From: an uncultured Lachnospiraceae bacterium
GTDB lineage: Bacteria > Bacillota > Clostridia > Lachnospirales > Lachnospiraceae
DNA length: 46,066 bases
NCBI GenBank assembly: GCA_902778165.1
Contig: CACYWQ010000016.1
Span: 1-46,066, forward strand
Direction: 5' to 3'
Part shown: positions 15,889-23,761 of the stretch, one piece after another
Position numbering within the stretch: the first letter of the stretch is position 1
Layout of the letters: each line of letters begins with the position of its first letter
Made by a program: the position numbers and the translations under genes
Notes under the pieces: generated by a model
Databases searched by the model: none
Seen by the model: the letters and a program-made list of their open reading frames with translations, nothing else
What the model was told of the DNA's origin: nothing

Positions 15889-16686
15889 GTGTTACAGGGT
15901 ATTATTATTGCTACAGTATTGGTGGGTGCTGTCGGTGCATTTGTAGGTATATTCTTAGGAATTGCCGGTATTAAGTTTGCCGTTGAGACTGACCCAAGAG
16001 AAGAAGAAGTACTTGGTGCGCTTCCCGGTAATAACTGCGGTGGATGCGGATATGCCGGTTGCTCGGGCTTGGCAGCCGCAATTGTTAAGGGTGAGGCGCC
16101 TGTTAATGCCTGTCCGGTAGGCGGAGAGCCTGTGGCTAATGTCATATCGGGAATTATGGGTGTTGATGCGGGACAGTCCGTTAAGATGACAGCATTTGTT
16201 AAATGTCAGGGAGACTGCGATAAGGCGCATTCCGACTATGATTATACAGGCGTCGGTGATTGCTCGATGATGGCATTTGTTCCCGGAGGCGGCCCTAAGA
16301 GCTGCAGTTTCGGTTGTGCCGGATACGGTAATTGTGTTAAGGCTTGTCCCTTTGATGCCATTCATGTTATTAACGGCATTGCTAAGGTGGATAAAGAGGC
16401 CTGTAAGGCTTGCGGCAAGTGTGTAGCGGCTTGTCCTAAGGGCATAATCGAATTGGTGCCTTATTCGGCCGAAATTAAGGTTAATTGCAGTTCTAAGGAT
16501 AAGGGACCCGTTGCAATGAAGGCATGTGATGTTGCATGTATAGGTTGCGGAATTTGCGCCAAGAATTGTCCGGCAGGTGCCATAGAGGTAACGGATAATC
16601 TGGCCAAAATCGACTATGATAAATGTACATCATGCGGTACATGCGTAGAGAAATGTCCCAAGAAGGCGATTGTTAAGGAAGCTTAA
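15889..16686 (+). CDS. rnfB: Rnf complex subunit B
   Basis: Electron-input subunit of Rnf, taking electrons from reduced ferredoxin. The 265-residue protein starts with one membrane helix (~4-28), then a cluster domain with CGGCGYAGC (Cys50, 53, 58) and Cys75, then several ferredoxin-type motifs: CAGYGNCVKACP, CKACGKCVAACP, CIGCGICAKNCP and CTSCGTCVEKCP. The start is GTG 15889, seven bases after TGGAGGA (15877-15882); an in-frame TTG at 15874 precedes that site. The order C-D-G-E-A-B is the standard clostridial one. The stop codon directly abuts the ATG of the GH25 gene. Confidence 0.95.
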   Translation: MLQGIIIATVLVGAVGAFVGIFLGIAGIKFAVETDPREEEVLGALPGNNCGGCGYAGCSGLAAAIVKGEAPVNACPVGGEPVANVISGIMGVDAGQSVKMTAFVKCQGDCDKAHSDYDYTGVGDCSMMAFVPGGGPKSCSFGCAGYGNCVKACPFDAIHVINGIAKVDKEACKACGKCVAACPKGIIELVPYSAEIKVNCSSKDKGPVAMKACDVACIGCGICAKNCPAGAIEVTDNLAKIDYDKCTSCGTCVEKCPKKAIVKEA

Positions 16687-17877
16687 ATGAGACTTGACGA
16701 CGAGTTTGATTACGAATACGAAGAGGAAGAAGAGGAATCCGGCAGATACAGAGGCGGTGCGCCTATAATATATATGACGCTTGGAGTCTCTGTATTTGTA
16801 CTTATATTACTCGGAGCTATCATTGTATCCAATAATAAGGGTTCCAAAGCCAGCAAAGGGTATTCTGAGTATGTTGCTGCACAGAAGGCTGCAACCGAAG
16901 AACAATCCATGGAAGAATCTGCCGATTTATCGTCATCAAACGGTAAGAGAAGAGCGGAAGATCTGGATATTTGGGATATGTATCCCGAGTCTTCGAAGAA
17001 TAAGACATCTTCTAAGGACGATGACGATGATTCCATGGCTGACAATGCCAAGCCGCTTCCGTCTCCTACAACGGCGGTACCTTCGGTTTCGCCTACGCCG
17101 GATGATGAGAAATACAATGACGGTAAACATTATAAGATAGAACTTAAGGATGGTTCGTCAGAGTGGGTGACAATCGATAATACCCGTGAGAAGAATGCCT
17201 ATGATTTTACCAAATTTGTATCAAACGACGGTAAGCTTAAGTATATGAATGACGGTAAGGTATCCTCGTTCTTGGGTATTGATGTATCCAGATATCAGAA
17301 GGATATAGATTTCTATTCCGTTAAGAATTCCGGTGTTGAATTTGCGATGATCAGAGTCGGATCCAGAGGTTATCAGACTGGTCAGGTGACTTTGGATGAA
17401 TTCTTTGTTCAGAATATGCAAAGAGCAAGAGATGCAGGCCTTGATGTAGGCGTTTATTTCTATTCTCAGGCTATTACGGCCCAGGAGGCGGTAGATGAAG
17501 CCAATATGTTGATAGAAGCCTGCAAAGACTATAAACTCACATATCCTGTGGCTTATGACATGGAATTTGTTGAGAACGATTCGTCCAGAATAGATACATT
17601 AAGCAAAGATGAAAGAACTGCAATCGCGGCCGCTTTTATCAACAGGATCGTTGAAGCGGGCTATAAACCCATGATATACGGTAATGATGAATGGCTTACC
17701 AAGAGAGTGGATGTGAAGAAGCTTCCGACTGTATCGGTGTGGTTGTCCGATAAATCAGAAATGCCTGATTATCCGTATCAATATTCCATGTGGCAATACA
17801 GTACGGATGGCTCGATACTCGGTATAAACGGTTCCGTTAATATGGATATCTGCTTTATTGATTATTCTGCGCAGTAG
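16687..17877 (+). CDS. Membrane-anchored GH25 muramidase (lysozyme)
   Basis: Probable peptidoglycan hydrolase. The 396-residue protein has an acidic cytoplasmic stub (1-24), one membrane helix (~25-47), a low-complexity Ser/Asp/Pro linker (~50-145) and a GH25 domain (~195-396). Family catalytic positions are seen as Asp199 (GIDVSRYQ) and Asp291/Glu293 (YDMEF); WQYSTDG near the end is also typical. The ATG follows the rnfB stop with no gap, and AAGGAAG lies inside rnfB, so it is probably co-transcribed and coupled with the Rnf operon. No functional link to Rnf is known to me. Its end overlaps the convergent AP2-like gene by 23 bp. Confidence 0.88.
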   Translation: MRLDDEFDYEYEEEEEESGRYRGGAPIIYMTLGVSVFVLILLGAIIVSNNKGSKASKGYSEYVAAQKAATEEQSMEESADLSSSNGKRRAEDLDIWDMYPESSKNKTSSKDDDDDSMADNAKPLPSPTTAVPSVSPTPDDEKYNDGKHYKIELKDGSSEWVTIDNTREKNAYDFTKFVSNDGKLKYMNDGKVSSFLGIDVSRYQKDIDFYSVKNSGVEFAMIRVGSRGYQTGQVTLDEFFVQNMQRARDAGLDVGVYFYSQAITAQEAVDEANMLIEACKDYKLTYPVAYDMEFVENDSSRIDTLSKDERTAIAAAFINRIVEAGYKPMIYGNDEWLTKRVDVKKLPTVSVWLSDKSEMPDYPYQYSMWQYSTDGSILGINGSVNMDICFIDYSAQ

Positions 17878-18670
17878 GTCTGTAGTTGATTATCTTGTCA
17901 GATATGGTCAGATTGGAATATATATCCGCATATACCGATGCGGGTACTGATTCGATATAATTCTGTGAATATGCTTTATTAAGGCCGTTGGTATGTAATA
18001 TATCAATGGCCTTGTTATATGCGATTGCAGCCTGGATCGCATCATCATAATAACCGATGACGAAATTGCCGTTAATATGAATCACGGCCTTATACTTGGA
18101 ACGATGTCTGCCGCCCACAAGCCTTACACCGTGGTAAATATTGTCGACTTTGATGTTCTCGTATCTGTAGTCTAACGTATCGCCGTTAATATGCGTATAA
18201 TCCCTGTCAACAACAGCATAGGGCTTGATTCCGTAACGTGAAACAATGGATACCTGCATACCGTAATCGGCTACAAACAGATGGCCTCCGCGCTTCATTA
18301 TTTTGCGGGAAGAGTAATAGAATAAGTCATCGATCGAGAATTTGAGTTCTTCGGTCGGGCTTATATAATAAGAGAAATAGTTCTTGCGCATATATATGGG
18401 CGTAGTAAAATAAATATCGTTGTCACGGAAATTGATGATGACGACCCATTTATCAAAGGGCAGTAACTGCGAAGATGTATAGTCGTCTATTCCGAGCGAA
18501 GAAGATGATACCAGAAGATTGGCGGATGTATAGACTCTGTGTGCAGTATCGGGATCGTCAAAGCTTCCCAACGATATATGCTTATTCTTGTAGGTGAAGG
18601 AGGATCTGTAATATACGGTACCGTCCTTCTTGCGGGCCTTATATACGCCCGGATTGTTATTTGTACCCAT
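17855..18670 (-). CDS. AP2/HNH-endonuclease-like protein, possibly domesticated
   Basis: Function not known. The 271-residue protein (from ATG 18670) starts with an AP2-like or integrase-type DNA-binding segment (GVYKARKKDGTVYYRS, then HISLGSFDDPDTAHRVY). A middle region is unfamiliar. Further on, DRDYTHINGDTLDYRYENI resembles the HNH core and trailing N-x-x-x-N/R-x-E-N-L of homing endonucleases but lacks a full set of catalytic histidines, and SKYKAVIHINGNFVIGYYDD with AAIAYNKAID is a second AP2-like domain. It reads like a homing-endonuclease relative that has lost cutting activity. An extended -10 ends six bases before the ATG and no Shine-Dalgarno sequence is seen, so the mRNA may be leaderless. 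It is convergent with the GH25 gene. Confidence 0.65.
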   Translation of the reverse strand: MGTNNNPGVYKARKKDGTVYYRSSFTYKNKHISLGSFDDPDTAHRVYTSANLLVSSSSLGIDDYTSSQLLPFDKWVVIINFRDNDIYFTTPIYMRKNYFSYYISPTEELKFSIDDLFYYSSRKIMKRGGHLFVADYGMQVSIVSRYGIKPYAVVDRDYTHINGDTLDYRYENIKVDNIYHGVRLVGGRHRSKYKAVIHINGNFVIGYYDDAIQAAIAYNKAIDILHTNGLNKAYSQNYIESVPASVYADIYSNLTISDKIINYRPTAQNNQ

Positions 18671-18676
18671 GTAGAA

Positions 18677-18682
18677 AGTATA
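18677..18682 (-). promoter_or_regulatory. Extended -10 box of the AP2-like gene
   Basis: Minus strand TATGT-TATACT, with TG one base before the hexamer, ends six bases before ATG 18670; transcription would start at about the A of the ATG. No convincing -35. Confidence 0.5.
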
Positions 18683-18730
18683 ACATAAAATCACCTGTTT
18701 GGGATGTATCAAGTAAATATGGTTATTATC

Positions 18731-18759
18731 TTGTTAGTGATGACAACATCTGATATAAT
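18731..18759 (+). promoter_or_regulatory. Promoter of thrC
   Basis: TTGTTA (18731-18736), a 17-bp spacer and a perfect TATAAT (18754-18759) give a 5' leader of about 53 nt before the thrC start. No attenuator or riboswitch is seen in it. Confidence 0.75.
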
Positions 18760-18818
18760 CAAATACCGATGAACATAGATATAAGTATATTTAAGTAATA
18801 AGAAAGTGGTGAGTCGTA

Positions 18819-20306
18819 ATGGAAGAATTAATGTACAAAAGTACGAGAAACAGCGAACTTAGGATAACGGCATCCAAGGCTGTGCTGCAGGGACTGTCTG
18901 AAGATGGCGGATTATTCCTGCCCACATATATTCCCAAGCTTGATGTATCGCTTAAGGAACTTGCGGCAATGGATTACAGAGGCGTTGCTTATGAAGTTAT
19001 GAAACTGTTCCTTACGGATTATACGGAAGAAGAGCTTAAGCATTGTATAGCTTCTGCTTATGATGAGAAATTTGATACAGAGGGGATTGTTGAATTAGTA
19101 TATGCCGACGGAGCATATTATCTTGAACTGTTCCATGGTAAGACCATTGCGTTTAAGGATATGGCTTTATCCATTCTTCCTCACCTTATGATAACTGCTG
19201 CCAAGAAGAATGATATAGAAGATGACATTGTTATTCTGACGGCAACATCCGGTGATACAGGTAAGGCTGCACTTGCAGGATTTGATTCGGTTCCCGGAAC
19301 CAAGATAATCGTGTTCTATCCGAAGGGAGGGGTAAGCTTCATTCAGGAGCGTCAGATGGTCACACAGGCAGGTGCCAATACTTGCGTTATCGGAATCAAG
19401 GGTAATTTTGATGATGCTCAGACCGGAGTTAAGAAGTTATTTGCCGATAAGGCGCTTAAGGAAGAACTTGCCACAAGAGGCTACAGATTCTCATCTGCCA
19501 ACAGTATCAATATAGGTCGTTTGGTTCCCCAGATCGTATATTACGTATATTCATATGTTAAACTTCTTGCAGAAGGTAAGATATCAGAAGGAGAGAAGCT
19601 TAACTTCACCGTTCCTACAGGTAATTTCGGTAATATTCTTGCAGCATATATAGCTAAGGAAATGGGACTTCCCGTTAATAAGCTCATATGCGCATCCAAT
19701 GAGAATAAAGTGCTGTATGATTTCTTTGAGACAGGTGTATATGACCGTAACAGAGATTTTAAGCTTACCAATTCACCTTCCATGGATATTCTTATATCAA
19801 GTAACCTTGAAAGACTTATATACCTTATTGCAGGCGAGGACGATGCCAAGAATAAAGACCTTATGAGAAAGCTTGTTAATGAGGGTAAATATGAAATAAC
19901 ACCCGATATGAAATCAAAACTTGCTGATTTTATCGGCGGTTGTGCAACAGAGCAGGAGACCTTATCTCAGATACGCAAGCTGCATGAGGATACCGGTTAT
20001 GTGATCGATACTCATACTGCCGTAGCAAGCTATGTATATGATGCATATAAGAAGAATACGGGTGATGATACCAAGACTGTTATAGCATCAACGGCAAGCC
20101 CTTATAAGTTCACTCCCAACGTGATGACTGCAATTGATAAGGTGGAAGCAAATGAAGATCCCTTCGCTTTGGTAGACAGGTTATCTAAGCTTTCGGGAGT
20201 AAAAGTTCCTGTAGCAGTAGAGGAGATCCGTACAGCGCCTATCAAACATGATAAGGTGGTTGAGGTATCGGATATGAAGCAATCAGTTCTGGATTTCCTT
20301 AAATAA
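18819..20306 (+). CDS. thrC: Threonine synthase
   Basis: PLP enzyme converting O-phosphohomoserine to threonine. The 495-residue protein has the N-terminal STRNSE region, the PLP lysine at Lys113 in FKDMAL, and TSGDTGKAAL for phosphate binding; GNFGNILAAY matches the cofactor glycine/asparagine loop. Its length is that of the longer threonine synthase class found in Clostridia. GGTGAG lies about seven bases before ATG 18819; a second in-frame ATG four codons later is possible. It stands alone with its own promoter and terminator; hom and thrB are not in the window. Confidence 0.95.
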   Translation: MEELMYKSTRNSELRITASKAVLQGLSEDGGLFLPTYIPKLDVSLKELAAMDYRGVAYEVMKLFLTDYTEEELKHCIASAYDEKFDTEGIVELVYADGAYYLELFHGKTIAFKDMALSILPHLMITAAKKNDIEDDIVILTATSGDTGKAALAGFDSVPGTKIIVFYPKGGVSFIQERQMVTQAGANTCVIGIKGNFDDAQTGVKKLFADKALKEELATRGYRFSSANSINIGRLVPQIVYYVYSYVKLLAEGKISEGEKLNFTVPTGNFGNILAAYIAKEMGLPVNKLICASNENKVLYDFFETGVYDRNRDFKLTNSPSMDILISSNLERLIYLIAGEDDAKNKDLMRKLVNEGKYEITPDMKSKLADFIGGCATEQETLSQIRKLHEDTGYVIDTHTAVASYVYDAYKKNTGDDTKTVIASTASPYKFTPNVMTAIDKVEANEDPFALVDRLSKLSGVKVPVAVEEIRTAPIKHDKVVEVSDMKQSVLDFLK

Positions 20307-20312
20307 AGTATT

Positions 20313-20340
20313 AAGGAGCGGTGAGTAACCGCTCCTTTTT
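20313..20340 (+). terminator. Terminator of thrC
   Basis: A 10-bp stem (AAGGAGCGGT / ACCGCTCCTT) with a GAGTA loop, then TTTTT, lies between convergent thrC and the citrate synthase gene. The run of T favours the plus direction. Confidence 0.88.
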
Positions 20341-20350
20341 AATTCGATTA

Positions 20351-21715
20351 TTATCTTTCGTTAATCGGAATATATTCTCGGTCCGTACATAATGTCTTAT
20401 ATGCCGGACGAATGATCTTGCCGTTGTTACTTAGCTCTTCCATACGGTGTGCGCTCCAGCCGGAGATACGTGCCATTGCAAATATAGGCGTGTATAACTC
20501 AAGTGGAAGATTAAGCATGTGATATACAAGGCCTGAATAGAAGTCCACATTGATGCTTACGCCCTTAAACATCTGGCGTTCCTTGGCTATAATTTGGGGA
20601 GCCAGCTCTTCTACGATAGAATATAATTCATATTCGTTCTCAAGGCCTTTCTCTATTGCCAATTCCTTAACAAAGGACTTGAGTACTTCGGCACGGGGAT
20701 CGGACTTAGAATATATCGCATGTCCTACACCGTATATAAGACCGGCATTATCGAAAGCCTCGCCGTGAAGCAATTTCTGAAGATATACGGCCACTTCATC
20801 CCTGTCAGTCCAATCTCTTACATTATCCTGTATATCTTCAAACATCTGCACGACCTTGATATTGGCGCCGCCGTGTCTGGGTCCCTTAAGAGAACCTATG
20901 GCTGCAGCCATAACAGAATAAGTATCGGTCAAAGTAGAAGATACTACATGTGTGGTAAATGAAGAGTTATTACCGCCTCCGTGTTCGGCATGGATAACAA
21001 GACATATATCGAGTATCTTAGCCTCAAGTTCCGAGAATTTACCGTTATCACGCAGGATATGAAGGATATTCTCGGCTGCTGTAAGGTTAGGATCGGGTTG
21101 ATGTATTATAAGGCTCTCTCCGTCGTGATAATGCTTATAACTGTGATATCCGTATATCGATAACATCGGGAAGAGACTTATTAACTGTAAGCACTGCCTA
21201 AGTACATTTGGAAGGCTGGTATCATCCGCAAAGTCATCATATGAATATAAAGTAAGAACGCTTCTTGCAAGAGTGTTCATCATATCACGGCTGGGTGCCT
21301 TCATGATGATGTCACGCACGAAGCTTGTGGGAAGAGAACGGTAGAAGGTGAGCATTCCCGAGAAATCCTTAAGCTGTTGCTCTGTGGGAAGTTCGCCGAA
21401 TAAGAGAAGATATGTAGTCTCCTCGAAACCGTATTTGCGGCCCTGCTCGAATCCGCGACAGAGGTCCTTGACATTATATCCGCGATAGAAGAGTTCACCG
21501 TAATCGGGCACGGTAACACCGTCAACGATCTTAGTCGCCCTTACATCGGAAATATGTGTAAGACCGGCTAATACGCCCTTACCGTTCTGATCGCGAAGAC
21601 CTCTCTTGACTTCGTATTCATTATATAGTTGAGAATCGATAACAGAAGACTCTCTGCTGAGTTCAGATAATCTGATGATCTCAGGTGTAATCTCAGAATA
21701 GACGTTGTGATCCAT
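20351..21715 (-). CDS. gltA: Citrate synthase
   Basis: Condenses oxaloacetate and acetyl-CoA to citrate. The 454-residue protein has the active-site histidine region LVIHAEHGGGNNSSF (His242/His245), LKGPRHGGAN (His281) and GVGHAIYSKSDPRAEV (His332, Asp339). A longer N-terminal part of about 60 residues precedes the usual core, as in several clostridial citrate synthases. GGGGG lies five bases before ATG 21715. It is a single gene with no aconitase or isocitrate dehydrogenase nearby, suggesting a biosynthetic half-cycle to 2-oxoglutarate. Upstream lies a possible promoter overlapping a 14-bp palindrome. Confidence 0.93.
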   Translation of the reverse strand: MDHNVYSEITPEIIRLSELSRESSVIDSQLYNEYEVKRGLRDQNGKGVLAGLTHISDVRATKIVDGVTVPDYGELFYRGYNVKDLCRGFEQGRKYGFEETTYLLLFGELPTEQQLKDFSGMLTFYRSLPTSFVRDIIMKAPSRDMMNTLARSVLTLYSYDDFADDTSLPNVLRQCLQLISLFPMLSIYGYHSYKHYHDGESLIIHQPDPNLTAAENILHILRDNGKFSELEAKILDICLVIHAEHGGGNNSSFTTHVVSSTLTDTYSVMAAAIGSLKGPRHGGANIKVVQMFEDIQDNVRDWTDRDEVAVYLQKLLHGEAFDNAGLIYGVGHAIYSKSDPRAEVLKSFVKELAIEKGLENEYELYSIVEELAPQIIAKERQMFKGVSINVDFYSGLVYHMLNLPLELYTPIFAMARISGWSAHRMEELSNNGKIIRPAYKTLCTDREYIPINER

Positions 21716-21761
21716 AATAACCCCCGTAAATTATATACACACCCTTGGTCTCTGAGTCTTT

Positions 21762-21791
21762 AGTTTATCATGATAAAGCGTGTTTAATCAA
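21762..21791 (-). promoter_or_regulatory. Possible citrate synthase promoter
   Basis: Minus strand TTGATT (21791-21786), an 18-bp spacer and TAAACT (21767-21762) would give a leader of about 40 nt that keeps the GGGGG site. A TATAAT at 21735-21730 is a better -10 box but has no -35, and its start point would fall inside the ribosome-binding site. Confidence 0.4.
21764..21777. promoter_or_regulatory. 14-bp perfect palindrome, operator candidate
   Basis: TTTATCATGATAAA is a perfect palindrome. It lies in the divergent region between the citrate synthase and Xaa-Pro aminopeptidase genes, and overlaps the -10 and spacer of the possible citrate synthase promoter. This is the expected position for a repressor site. 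The regulator is unknown. Confidence 0.5.
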
Positions 21792-21833
21792 GGGAATATG
21801 CGTTTCTTAATAGAAATTTAAGGGGTTGATGTG

Positions 21834-21862
21834 TTGCCAATAAATATGATGTAAAGTATAAT
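21834..21862 (+). promoter_or_regulatory. Promoter of the aminopeptidase-ABC exporter operon
   Basis: TTGCCA (21834-21839), a 17-bp spacer and a perfect TATAAT (21857-21862), about 42 nt before the ATG at 21905. Confidence 0.75.
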
Positions 21863-21904
21863 ACAAAAATAGATTTGATAAAATATATTTTAGGGAATGT
21901 GAGT

Positions 21905-23761
21905 ATGAGAAAAGAAATAACGGCTCTCAGGGAGCAGATGAATAAACTGAATATAGATTATTATATCGTTACAACGACTGACGCACATAACAGCGAATAT
22001 GTAAGCGAAAAAGATATGGTCCTTAGGTTTATAACCGGATTTAGCGGCAGTAACGGAACATTGCTTGTATCTAAGTCAGAAGCGTTACTGTGGACCGACG
22101 GAAGATACTATATACAATGTGAGAAAGAATTAAGCGGATCGGGCATAGTTATGATGCGTGAGGGAGATGCCAGGGATGACTCGATTGAGCAATTTCTTGC
22201 TAAATCTGTTAAAGACGGAGAACGAATCGGATTTAACGGTGATAATATTACGGCACACAGAGCCAAGATATGGTTTAGGGATATTAACGACAGGAAATAT
22301 GAACTGATAACGGATGTGGATCTTGCCGGTCATATCTGGGATGAAAACGGTGACAGGCCTGATGCCATATGCGGAAGAATTCGTAATCAAGATCTTAAGT
22401 ATGCAGGAGAGGAACTGAGTTCTAAACTTAAGCAAGTAAACGATAAGGTTATTAAGCGTAATTGTACGTATCTGTTTACCTCAAGACCTGATGATATAAT
22501 GTGGCTGTTTAATTTAAGGGGTGAGGATGTAGCATATAATCCTGTAGCATTAAGCTATGCATTTATCAGCCTAGGAACAGCTTGTGAGGCTCATTTATTC
22601 CTTAACGGTGAAGGTCTTGATAATGATGCAAGATGTAAACTGGATAAGAATAATGTAATCATCCATGCATATGAAGATATATTCGGATTTCTTAAATCAT
22701 ATGACTATAAGGGTAATGTTATGGTCGATGAGAGGGAGATATCCGTTAATGCCAAAGAATCCATATGCACCGGACTGAATACTAAGTATTCCGTTATATC
22801 CTGCGTAAGTCCCATAACAGAACTCAAGGCGGTCAAAAACGATGCAGAGATTGCCAATATGAAGAAGTACTTCTTGATTGATTCGCTGGCGATGACTCAA
22901 TACATATTCACTGTTAAGAAGATAATGGGATGTGCTATACCTGCCGAAGCAGAGGCGTTTGTGTTAGATGAGTATGTTGCCAAATATGCCAATAAATCAA
23001 ATTGTGATTTTATATTTGATGAAATACAGGCAACAAAGATCTGTGACGAAATAAGATGCAAAATGCCTGATTGTGAAGGCTTGTCTTTTGCAACGATTGC
23101 TGCATACGGAGCAAATGCCGCCATGATGCATTATGAAGCAAGTGAAGAATCTTATGCCGAATGCAAATCTTGCGGAATGCTTCTTACCGATTGTGGGGGA
23201 CAATATCCGGGAGCCACAACCGATGTTACAAGGACAATAGCATTAGGCGAAGTAAGTGATGAGCAGAAACGGGATTATACACTTGTGCTCAAAGGATGGC
23301 TTGCGCTTATGCATGCAACATGGTTATATGGGTGCACAGGGCGGAATCTTGATATTCTTGCCAGACAATACTTATGGAATGAAGGAATTGATTATAAATG
23401 CGGAACGGGACACGGTGTTGGCTATAATCTAAGCGTTCACGAGGGTCCTCAGAATGTTCGATGGAGATATATAGAAGGAAGCAGCGAAGCAATCCTTAAG
23501 CCCGGTATGGTCATCACCAATGAACCCGGCGTATATAAAAGCGGAAGATACGGAATAAGAACTGAGAATACAATGCTTGTTATAGAGAAGTTTGTAAGCG
23601 ATAACGAACAGTATCTGGGATTTGAGAATCTGACATGGGTTCCCGTAGATACGGATCTGGTTGATTATTCGCTTCTTGATGATAAAGAAAAGGCGTGGCT
23701 TGAAGAGTATCAGGCAGAGGTGTATTCTAGATTAAGTGAGCAAAGGAGAATACATGGTTAG
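21905..23761 (+). CDS. Xaa-Pro aminopeptidase, M24B family
   Basis: Cytosolic metallopeptidase removing an N-terminal residue before proline. The 618-residue protein has two creatinase-like N-terminal domains (~1-310) and a pita-bread M24 domain (~320-560) with the metal ligands in DCGGQYPGATTDVTR (two Asp), GTGHGVGYNLSVHEG (His), ITNEPGVY (Glu) and IRTENTMLV (Glu). The C-terminal ~60 residues match the long, eukaryote-like APP class. The start is ATG 21905 with AGGG nine bases upstream; an in-frame TTG at 21875 lies upstream of that site. Its end overlaps the first ABC gene by 8 bp, so the three genes are probably one operon. Confidence 0.93.
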   Translation: MRKEITALREQMNKLNIDYYIVTTTDAHNSEYVSEKDMVLRFITGFSGSNGTLLVSKSEALLWTDGRYYIQCEKELSGSGIVMMREGDARDDSIEQFLAKSVKDGERIGFNGDNITAHRAKIWFRDINDRKYELITDVDLAGHIWDENGDRPDAICGRIRNQDLKYAGEELSSKLKQVNDKVIKRNCTYLFTSRPDDIMWLFNLRGEDVAYNPVALSYAFISLGTACEAHLFLNGEGLDNDARCKLDKNNVIIHAYEDIFGFLKSYDYKGNVMVDEREISVNAKESICTGLNTKYSVISCVSPITELKAVKNDAEIANMKKYFLIDSLAMTQYIFTVKKIMGCAIPAEAEAFVLDEYVAKYANKSNCDFIFDEIQATKICDEIRCKMPDCEGLSFATIAAYGANAAMMHYEASEESYAECKSCGMLLTDCGGQYPGATTDVTRTIALGEVSDEQKRDYTLVLKGWLALMHATWLYGCTGRNLDILARQYLWNEGIDYKCGTGHGVGYNLSVHEGPQNVRWRYIEGSSEAILKPGMVITNEPGVYKSGRYGIRTENTMLVIEKFVSDNEQYLGFENLTWVPVDTDLVDYSLLDDKEKAWLEEYQAEVYSRLSEQRRIHG

